This document shows, piece after piece, positions 39,920 through 46,121 of a stretch of 46,121 nucleotides of DNA. Under the pieces are notes generated by a model. That model made no database searches, was not told the DNA's origin, and saw nothing but the letters and a program-made list of their open reading frames with translations. The stretch is from Lachnospiraceae bacterium. Lineage in GTDB: Bacteria; Bacillota; Clostridia; Lachnospirales; Lachnospiraceae. Position 1 is the first letter of the stretch. Each line of letters starts with the position of its first letter. The position numbers were made by a program, and so were the translations under genes. The stretch covers positions 1-46,121 of the forward strand of contig VSOB01000021.1 in assembly GCA_009774625.1 (NCBI GenBank), in the 5' to 3' direction.

Positions 39920-39930
39920 TCACATCATTA

Positions 39931-39959
39931 TTCATAACATAACAACACAAAGTCTGCAA
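39931..39959 (-). promoter_or_regulatory. Promoter of the two-component operon
   Basis: On the minus strand TTGCAG (39959-39954), a 17-nt spacer and TATGAA (39936-39931). TG at the extended -10 position strengthens the match. Confidence 0.5.
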
Positions 39960-40006
39960 AGCATGTTTTCTGTCATGTTATCAGGATTGGTATCCGGTAT
40001 ACCCGG

Positions 40007-42379
40007 TTATCGAAAGGTGGCAATGGTGACGCCCGCGTCGCCCTCGCCAAATTCCCCCAGCCGGAACTCCTTTATATTTTTCATACGCCGGAGCTGTTTG
40101 TGGACGGCGTTTCTGAGCGCACCGGTCCCTTTGCCGTGGACGATGCGGACACTGGGCAGATGGGCCAGATAAGCGTCATCCAGATACTTGTCAAGCTCTG
40201 ACAGCGCTTCGTCCACTGTTTTTCCCAGCAGATTGATCTCTGTGGATACCGTAGCGGACTTTGACATTTTTATTTTGCCGGTGCCGGTACGCTGCAGAGA
40301 AGGCGCGGTAATGGTATCTTCCCGGATCAGTGCCAGATCATTGATATTGACCTGAGAACGGATGATGCCGCACTGTACGAACAGATTGCCTTTCCGGTCG
40401 GGCAGGGAGCTGACGATGCCCCGCAGTCCCAGAGAGAGTACTTTGACAGCATCCCCTTTTCTGAGTTGGCCGGGTTTTAATGTGCCTGTATCGGTTTCCT
40501 TTTTGCGGACAGCCAGTTTTTCGTTTTTTTCGTTGATCTTGGTACGTACTTTTTCGCGGGACTTTTCCAGCTCTTTCATGGAAGCGCCCGGTCCTGCCTT
40601 CTGGAAGGAGCGGATGGTTTCATCGGCCACTTCTTTGGCTTCCTGCAGGATTTCCCGTGCCTGTTCATTGGCCTGCTGGAGAATCTTGCTTTTGGAGGCT
40701 TCGATTTTATCCTGTTTATCCTGCAATTTTTCTTTGAGCGCTTTGATTTCCTGTTTGTAAGAAGCGATTTCTTCCCGTTCGGCTTCTATGGTGATGCGGC
40801 TGTGTTCCAGATCGGCCAGCAGTTCTTCAAAGCTCTCTTTTTCTTCGTCTATTTGTGCCCTTGCCTGTTCGATGATGGCTTCCGGCAGGCCCAGTCTGGC
40901 GGAGATGGCAAAGGCGTTGCTTTTGCCGGGAATGCCGATCAGCAGCCGGTAAGTGGGCCGGAGTGTTTCCACATCAAATTCGCAGCAGGCGTTTTCCACA
41001 AAGGGCGTGGTCAGGGCATAGACTTTCAGCTCGCTGTAGTGGGTGGTGGCCATCGTGCGGATCCCGCGTTCATGGAGATGATTCAGGATGGCGATGGCAA
41101 GCGCCGCGCCTTCTGTGGGATCGGTTCCTGCCCCAAGCTCATCGAAGAGGCACAGGGCATGCTCGTCTGCCTGTTCCAGAATCCGTACCGTATTGGTCAT
41201 GTGGGAGGAGAAGGTGCTGAGGCTTTGCTCGATACTCTGCTCATCCCCGATGTCTGCATAGACCTCTTCAAATACCGACAGCTCCGACCGGTCCAGCGCC
41301 GGAATATGCAGTCCGGCCTGTCCCATCAGTGTAAACAGGCCCACTGTTTTCAGGGAAACGGTTTTGCCGCCGGTGTTGGGACCGGTGATGACCAGCAGGT
41401 CGAAGGCATCACCCAGCCGGATATCAATGGGAACCACAGTTTTTTTATCGATCAATGGATGGCGCCCTTTCCGGATCAGGATCCGGCGCTTATCATTGAA
41501 CAGAGGACGGGTGGCATTCTGCATAAGGGCCAGAGACGCTTTGGCAAAGATAAAGTCAAGCTCTGTCAGAATATGCTGATCGGACAGAATATCGTCGCAA
41601 TGTTCTGCCGCCATAGCGCTCAGGTTTTGCAGGATGGCATGGATTTCCTCCTGCTCCTGAAGTTCCAGCTCTTTTAACTGATTGTTCAGGGAAACGACGG
41701 CTGCCGGTTCAATAAAAAGAGTGGAGCCGGTGGAGGACTGGTCATGCACCATACCGCTGACCTGATTTTTGTATTCGGCTTTGACCGGTATGCAATAACG
41801 ATTGCCTCGCATGGTAATAACCGCATCCTGTAAATAAGTGCGGCAGGAGCCGTTTACCATTTCATTCAGCCGGGAATGGATCCGGTCATTGATGGTGGTC
41901 TGGCTGCGCCGGATACGGCGCAGCGCCGGGCTGGCATCGTCCGCAAAGATATCCTCCTCCGGCATACAGCGGCGGATCTCATTTGACAGTCCGTTCAGAG
42001 TCACCAACAGAGAAAACCGTTCTGTCAGAGAATCGGCGGCTTCGTCATCCCGTTCGGCCTTGCCATAGGTTTTGATCCGTGCGGTGCAGTCCAGCAGAGA
42101 AGCGATCTGCAGCAGTTCCCCGGAAGAAAGGGCAGCGCCGATTTCCAGGCTCTTTATCATACGGCCCAGGTCCCGGTTGCCGGAAAAGGAGGGGGCGCCT
42201 TTTTTGAAAATACGGCTCAGTCCATCCTCTGTTTCGGTCTGTGCCTGCAGGATCGCTGCAGGATCGGAAGAGGGCAAAAGGCCGGAGCACAGTGCCTTTC
42301 CGGGAGGCGATGAAGCCAGCTCCGTCAGCATATGGATCATCTTATGATATTCAAGGGTATTCAATACTTTTTCATTCAT
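40007..42379 (-). CDS. mutS2: MutS2 endonuclease/ribosome-rescue ATPase
   Basis: A 790-residue protein with the full MutS2 plan. The N-terminal clamp region comes first. The ATPase follows, with Walker A VITGPNTGGKTVSLKTVG near residue 330 and the Walker B region LCLFDELGAGTDPTEGAALA. A long charged coiled coil spans about 510-640, and the C-terminal Smr domain has VRIVHGKGTGALRNAVHKQL. MutS2 suppresses recombination, or splits collided ribosomes, depending on species. The ATG at 42379 gives the family start MNEKVLNTLEYHKM. A longer in-frame reading to 42478 runs into the divergent gene's promoter and is rejected. Confidence 0.95.
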   Translation of the reverse strand: MNEKVLNTLEYHKMIHMLTELASSPPGKALCSGLLPSSDPAAILQAQTETEDGLSRIFKKGAPSFSGNRDLGRMIKSLEIGAALSSGELLQIASLLDCTARIKTYGKAERDDEAADSLTERFSLLVTLNGLSNEIRRCMPEEDIFADDASPALRRIRRSQTTINDRIHSRLNEMVNGSCRTYLQDAVITMRGNRYCIPVKAEYKNQVSGMVHDQSSTGSTLFIEPAAVVSLNNQLKELELQEQEEIHAILQNLSAMAAEHCDDILSDQHILTELDFIFAKASLALMQNATRPLFNDKRRILIRKGRHPLIDKKTVVPIDIRLGDAFDLLVITGPNTGGKTVSLKTVGLFTLMGQAGLHIPALDRSELSVFEEVYADIGDEQSIEQSLSTFSSHMTNTVRILEQADEHALCLFDELGAGTDPTEGAALAIAILNHLHERGIRTMATTHYSELKVYALTTPFVENACCEFDVETLRPTYRLLIGIPGKSNAFAISARLGLPEAIIEQARAQIDEEKESFEELLADLEHSRITIEAEREEIASYKQEIKALKEKLQDKQDKIEASKSKILQQANEQAREILQEAKEVADETIRSFQKAGPGASMKELEKSREKVRTKINEKNEKLAVRKKETDTGTLKPGQLRKGDAVKVLSLGLRGIVSSLPDRKGNLFVQCGIIRSQVNINDLALIREDTITAPSLQRTGTGKIKMSKSATVSTEINLLGKTVDEALSELDKYLDDAYLAHLPSVRIVHGKGTGALRNAVHKQLRRMKNIKEFRLGEFGEGDAGVTIATFR

Positions 42380-42422
42380 AACGCCAGTATACCATAAAGC
42401 GGCAGGGGAGGAAACAAAAAAC

Positions 42423-42451
42423 TTGTCAGTATTCCCGGCATCGTCTATACT
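42423..42451 (+). promoter_or_regulatory. Promoter of the HtrA-like gene
   Basis: TTGTCA (42423-42428), a 17-nt spacer and TATACT (42446-42451), 25 nt before the start codon. It lies between divergent mutS2 and the HtrA-like gene. Confidence 0.7.
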
Positions 42452-42476
42452 GAAAGGAAGAAAGTGAGAAAGTATC

Positions 42477-43790
42477 ATGGACGAATATCAGAAAGAGTCG
42501 GAAAAAAAAGAAAATCCCCGGTTTGATTTTATGAAGGAACAGATCAAGGAGCGGCCTTTGAACAAAAAGAAGCTGCTGCGCCGTACTGCCATGACAGTGT
42601 CGATGGCAGTGCTGTTCGGGCTGGTGGCCTGCCTGACAGTGCTGGTGTTGGAGCCAGTGTTCAGCAATTGGCTGTATCCGGAAGAGTCGGCGGAGAATAT
42701 TACCTTTCCGCCGGATACGGAAGAGATCCTGCCGGAAGATATGGCATTGGATGATGAAGAGCTGGAGCAGGAAGAGCCTGGGGAGAGTACGGCAGAGACG
42801 GAAGAGCGGATCGATGAGCTGGAGATTTACCGCAAAACCTATAGCCGACTGCAGATGCTGACTGCGGAGGTATCCCGAAGCCTGGTAACGGTAACGGGAG
42901 TCACATCGGATAAGGACTGGTTTGACAATATGTATGAAAGCAAGGGACAGACCACCGGGGTGATCCTGGCCAATAATGGCAGGGAATATCTGGTGCTGGC
43001 CGCTGCTGCGCCGGTACAGACTGTACAGACGATCCGGGTCACATTCTGCGACAATTCTCAGGCTCAGGCGCAAATCAAGATGGTGGACCCGGTGACCGGG
43101 CTGGCAGTGCTGGCCATAGACAATAAAGATATCGGCAGCGGGACTCTGGAGCTGATCACAGCGGCGTCACTGGGCAGCTCCAATTATGCCTCTCTGACCG
43201 GCAGCCCGGTGATCGCCCTGGGCAGCCCTGCGGGGGTAAGCGGCTCTGTGAACTATGGGGTGGCCACTTCCTGCGGAAATATTCTGAATACAGTGGATTC
43301 CAGATATAAGCTGATTACCACGGATATGTACGGCAGCCGGGGCAGCACCGGCGTGCTGGTGAATCTGCAGGGACAGGTCATTGGCGTGATTGACCAGAAG
43401 TATAATGAAGAGGGAATGGAAAATATGATTTCTGCGCTGGGCATTTCGGAGCTGAAAGCCACGATAGAACGGTTGTCCAACGGGAAAAGTCAGGCTTATA
43501 TGGGAATCTATGGAACGGATGTGACACAGGAGGCGAATGAAAGCATGCAGGTTCCCTATGGGGCCTATGTAACGGGAATAGAAATGGATTCTCCTGCTAT
43601 GCAGGCGGGCATACAGAGCGGAGATGTCATCATCAGTCTGAACGGCAGGACTGTGGATAGCTATGAGGGGTATATTAAGGCTCTGTCAGACAGTACGCCG
43701 GGCAGTACCGTCAATGTGACGCTGATGCGTATGAATCAGGATGCGTATCAGTCGATCAGTTTTCTGGCTCCGCTGGGAGAGCTGGAATAA
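42477..43790 (+). CDS. Membrane-anchored HtrA-like protein with PDZ domain, catalytic triad apparently lost
   Basis: A 437-residue protein. It has a basic cytoplasmic N-terminus (about 35 residues), one membrane span (about 40-60), an acidic Glu/Pro stretch, a trypsin-like domain (about 120-330) and a PDZ domain (about 340-430; YGAYVTGIEMDSPAMQAGIQSGDVI kind of fold). Where HtrA has N-H-V the sequence reads VLAAAAPV. DLAVL is replaced by TGLAVLAI. GNSGGPLVN is replaced by GSTGVLVN, without the serine. All three catalytic residues therefore look substituted. It may act as a chaperone or peptide-binding sensor. Confidence 0.82.
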   Translation: MDEYQKESEKKENPRFDFMKEQIKERPLNKKKLLRRTAMTVSMAVLFGLVACLTVLVLEPVFSNWLYPEESAENITFPPDTEEILPEDMALDDEELEQEEPGESTAETEERIDELEIYRKTYSRLQMLTAEVSRSLVTVTGVTSDKDWFDNMYESKGQTTGVILANNGREYLVLAAAAPVQTVQTIRVTFCDNSQAQAQIKMVDPVTGLAVLAIDNKDIGSGTLELITAASLGSSNYASLTGSPVIALGSPAGVSGSVNYGVATSCGNILNTVDSRYKLITTDMYGSRGSTGVLVNLQGQVIGVIDQKYNEEGMENMISALGISELKATIERLSNGKSQAYMGIYGTDVTQEANESMQVPYGAYVTGIEMDSPAMQAGIQSGDVIISLNGRTVDSYEGYIKALSDSTPGSTVNVTLMRMNQDAYQSISFLAPLGELE

Positions 43791-43858
43791 ATATATGGCT
43801 TTAAGCATCAGATATAAGGCACAACTGTAACACTCTATTAATAAAAAATAATACAAAC

Positions 43859-43903
43859 AGTATCACAAGTATTATAAGTATCATAAATGTCATAAGTATC
43901 ACA
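43859..43903 (+). repeat. Five tandem 9-bp degenerate repeats
   Basis: AGTATCACA, AGTATTATA, AGTATCATA, AATGTCATA, AGTATCACA follow each other without gaps. They end right where the GAGGAGAG ribosome site of the YhaM gene begins. Confidence 0.8.
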
Positions 43904-43916
43904 GAGGAGAGAAGCG

Positions 43917-44861
43917 ATGAAGTTCATTCAGGAATATAAAGAAGGCGACAGGGTATTTGATATTTATTTATGTAAACATAAACAGTCTGCCGTCACAAAA
44001 AACGGGAAAGCGTATGACAATGTGATCCTGCAGGACAAAACAGGTACGATAGACGGAAAGATATGGGATCCCAACAGCGCAGGCATCGGAGAATTTGACA
44101 GTCTGGATTATATTGAGGTTTACGGAGAGGTTACCAGCTTTCAGAATATGCTGCAGGTGAATATCAAAAGGGTCCGGCTCTGCCAGGAGGGAGAGTATGA
44201 CCCGGCTGATTATCTCCCGGTCAGCGGAAAGAGTATAGATGGGATGTATCAGGAGCTGTTGGCCGTTATCGACAGTGTGAAAAATCCTTATCTGAAAGAG
44301 CTGTTGGATGGTTTTTTCCGAAAAGATGAAAAGTTTATCAGGGCATTTTGCCAGTCCTCGGCAGCCAAAACGGTACATCACGGATTTGTGGGCGGCCTGC
44401 TGGAGCATACTCTGGGTGTTGTCAGACTGTGCGAATATTATTGCGGGGCATATTCCCTGCTGAACCGGGATCTGCTCCTGACAGCGGCGATCTGCCATGA
44501 CATCGGCAAGACAAAGGAGCTGTCCCTGTTCCCTGAAAACGATTATACGGATGAAGGACAGTTATTGGGACATATCGTAATGGGATCGGAAATGGTGGGA
44601 GAAAAGGCCCGTTTGATCAAAGGGTTTCCGGCAGTACTGGAAGGAGAACTGAAACACTGCATTTTGGCCCATCATGGAGAATATGAATTTGGCTCCCCTA
44701 AAAAACCGGCTCTGATGGAGGCGGTGGCGCTGAATTTTGCGGATAATACGGATGCCAAGCTGCAGACCTTCACAGAACTTCTCAAGGGGGCGCAGGGAAA
44801 CGGATGGCTGGGCTACAATCGTCTGTTTGAGTCCAATCTCAGAAAGGCCCATCTGGAATAA
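43917..44861 (+). CDS. yhaM: YhaM family 3'-5' exoribonuclease (OB fold + HD domain)
   Basis: A 314-residue protein of the usual YhaM length. Residues 10-95 are an OB-fold nucleic-acid-binding domain (VILQDKTGTIDGKIWD). Residues 155-290 are the HD hydrolase with metal ligands in VHHGFVGGLLEHTLGV, AAICHDIGKTKEL and HCILAHHGEYEFG. YhaM trims RNA and DNA 3' ends in Gram-positive bacteria. GAGGAGAG precedes the start. The leader carries five tandem 9-bp repeats that place an AT-rich tract directly before the ribosome site. Confidence 0.93.
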   Translation: MKFIQEYKEGDRVFDIYLCKHKQSAVTKNGKAYDNVILQDKTGTIDGKIWDPNSAGIGEFDSLDYIEVYGEVTSFQNMLQVNIKRVRLCQEGEYDPADYLPVSGKSIDGMYQELLAVIDSVKNPYLKELLDGFFRKDEKFIRAFCQSSAAKTVHHGFVGGLLEHTLGVVRLCEYYCGAYSLLNRDLLLTAAICHDIGKTKELSLFPENDYTDEGQLLGHIVMGSEMVGEKARLIKGFPAVLEGELKHCILAHHGEYEFGSPKKPALMEAVALNFADNTDAKLQTFTELLKGAQGNGWLGYNRLFESNLRKAHLE

Positions 44862-44971
44862 GGAATAACAGGAAGTTAAGGATAGAAACAGTGGACGTGG
44901 GTTTTGGGTTTACAGAAGTCAGGACAGGGCCGCAGGGCTGTGAGAAATAGTCGGATAAGCTGGAGTGTGGG

Positions 44972-46121
44972 ATGAAATATAAGAAAAATGACATAGTTGT
45001 CATAGATATAGAGGACATGGGAACAGACGGGGAAGGTATCGGCAAGGCAGATGGATTCCCATTGTTTGTCAAGGATGCTTTGATCGGCGACCGGATCGAA
45101 GCCAGGATCACAAAGCTGAAAAAGAAATATGGCTATGCCAGACTGGAGAAGGTGCTTGCACCTTCTTCTTTTCGTGTCCGGCCGGAATGCAGATTTCACC
45201 GGCAGTGCGGAGGATGTCAACTGCAGGCGCTGGCATATGGCAAGCAGTTGGAATTTAAACAAAATAAGGTGAAAAACAATCTGGTCAGAATCGGAGGATT
45301 TCCGGAGGCTATGGTGGAAAGCCTGATGGAGCCTGTTCTGGGAATGGAAAGTGGATTCCATTACCGGAATAAGGCCCAGTTTCCCATTGGCATGGACCGG
45401 GAGGGAAATCCGGTGGCCGGATTTTATGCAGGCAGAACCCACAATATCATTGCCAATACGGACTGTGCCCTGGGAACTGAAGAAAACCGGGAAGTGCTGG
45501 AGGTAATTCTGGCTTATATGAGAAAAAACCATGTCAGCGCCTATGATGAAACTACAGGCCGGGGGCTGGTGCGCCATGTGCTGATCCGAAAAGGATTTGC
45601 CAGCAATGAACTGATGGTGTGTCTGGTCATCAACGGAAAGGAACTGCCGGCAAAAGAAGAGCTGGTCTGCGCCCTGACGTGCATTCCTAATATGACAAGT
45701 GTGTCGTACAGTATCAACCGGGAAAATACCAATGTGATTATGGGAAAAGAGATTATCCTGCTGTGGGGCAGCAGGACGATACAGGACAAAATCGGGGATG
45801 TACGGTTTACCATTTCACCGTTGTCTTTTTATCAGGTGAATCCGGTGCAGACAAAAAGGCTGTATGAACTGGCGGTGGAATTTGCCGGCCTGAAGGGAAC
45901 GGAAACAGTCTGGGATCTGTACTGCGGGATCGGGACGATTTCCTTATTTATGGCAAAGAAAGCGGGTCAGGTCTACGGTGTGGAGATCGTTCCGCAGGCG
46001 ATAGAGGATGCAAGGGAAAACGCGGCGCTGAATCAGATTGAAAATGCAACGTTTTTTACCGGCAGGGCAGAGGAAGTGCTGCCCGAAAAATATGCCGGAG
46101 AAGGAATACGGGCGGATGTCA
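44972..46121 (+). CDS. RlmD/TrmA family RNA (uracil-5-)methyltransferase, partial at window end
   Basis: At least 383 residues, open at the right edge. Residues 1-60 are a TRAM RNA-binding domain (DIEDMGTDGEGIGKADGFPL). The iron-sulfur cysteines are in CRFHRQCGGCQLQ near residue 70, with a fourth in NTDCALG. The SAM-binding motif is VWDLYCGIGTISLFMAKKA near residue 312. The catalytic cysteine region lies beyond the window. Relatives make m5U in 23S rRNA (positions 747 or 1939 in Gram-positive RlmCD). ATG 44972 follows GGAG; a 110-nt gap separates it from the YhaM gene. Confidence 0.92.
   Translation, partial: MKYKKNDIVVIDIEDMGTDGEGIGKADGFPLFVKDALIGDRIEARITKLKKKYGYARLEKVLAPSSFRVRPECRFHRQCGGCQLQALAYGKQLEFKQNKVKNNLVRIGGFPEAMVESLMEPVLGMESGFHYRNKAQFPIGMDREGNPVAGFYAGRTHNIIANTDCALGTEENREVLEVILAYMRKNHVSAYDETTGRGLVRHVLIRKGFASNELMVCLVINGKELPAKEELVCALTCIPNMTSVSYSINRENTNVIMGKEIILLWGSRTIQDKIGDVRFTISPLSFYQVNPVQTKRLYELAVEFAGLKGTETVWDLYCGIGTISLFMAKKAGQVYGVEIVPQAIEDARENAALNQIENATFFTGRAEEVLPEKYAGEGIRADV

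Noticed and set aside
40007..42478. Longer MutS2 reading starting at 42478
   Set aside because: The extra 33 residues would cross the promoter of the divergent HtrA-like gene. The family start MNEKVLNTLEYHK begins at 42379.
1..46121. CRISPR arrays, rRNA genes, insertion sequences or a replication origin
   Set aside because: No regularly spaced repeats, rRNA-like sequence, transposase genes or clusters of DnaA boxes were seen by reading.

Overview
The window looks like a chromosome segment from a mid-GC anaerobic Firmicute, most likely a Lachnospiraceae relative (Clostridium cluster XIVa). The support is the mix of gene families: a Firmicutes-type galT, a VanW protein, YhaM, MutS2, a CplR/Lsa-like ABC-F, strong AGGAGG-type ribosome sites, and a tRNA without an encoded CCA. 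Assignment to a genus is not possible from the sequence alone.

Layout. 1-2.2 kb: tRNA-Val(CAC) on the minus strand, then azlC/azlD-like branched-chain amino acid exporter genes and an AraC regulator. 2.3-5.8 kb: a GntR/UTRA repressor divergent from an operon of ADP-ribosylglycohydrolase, PfkB kinase and PnuC transporter, probably a nicotinamide-riboside/ADP-ribose salvage unit. 5.8-8.1 kb: a CplR/Lsa-like antibiotic-resistance ABC-F gene behind a leader of about 730 nt, with a perfect consensus promoter, a three-codon mini-ORF and several terminator-like folds. 8.3-11 kb: galK-galT. 11-20 kb: ordinary genes (radical SAM, endonuclease III, DnaQ-like exonuclease, VanW, AIR-synthase-like, Lrp/AsnC, aminotransferase, TrmL).

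20.1-37.7 kb is the most interesting part. A small serine recombinase is followed by 17-bp inverted repeats that enclose a promoter pointing into a twelve-gene, roughly 16.6-kb glycan locus. I read this as an invertible ON/OFF promoter. The locus encodes five GT2 glycosyltransferases, a Rossmann/radical-SAM/pyruvyltransferase fusion, an SGNH hydrolase, an FkbM methyltransferase, a GmhA-like isomerase, a giant RgpF/CBS/WsaF-like protein, a HAD-like protein and a TagD/HldC-like nucleotidyltransferase. Two neighbouring genes carry poly-G tracts. G7 leaves the SGNH gene out of frame; G8 keeps the FkbM gene in frame. A second phase-variation layer is therefore possible. A Rossmann-like Y/F-G-A/I-G module recurs in most of these proteins. 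No flippase, polymerase or membrane protein is encoded, which points to cytoplasmic glycosylation of a protein or modification of an intermediate made elsewhere.

37.7-46.1 kb: a two-component system and mutS2 on the minus strand, then on the plus strand an HtrA-like protein that has apparently lost its catalytic triad, a YhaM-family exoribonuclease, and an RlmD-type rRNA methyltransferase cut by the window end. No CRISPR array, rRNA, prophage or insertion sequence was seen.
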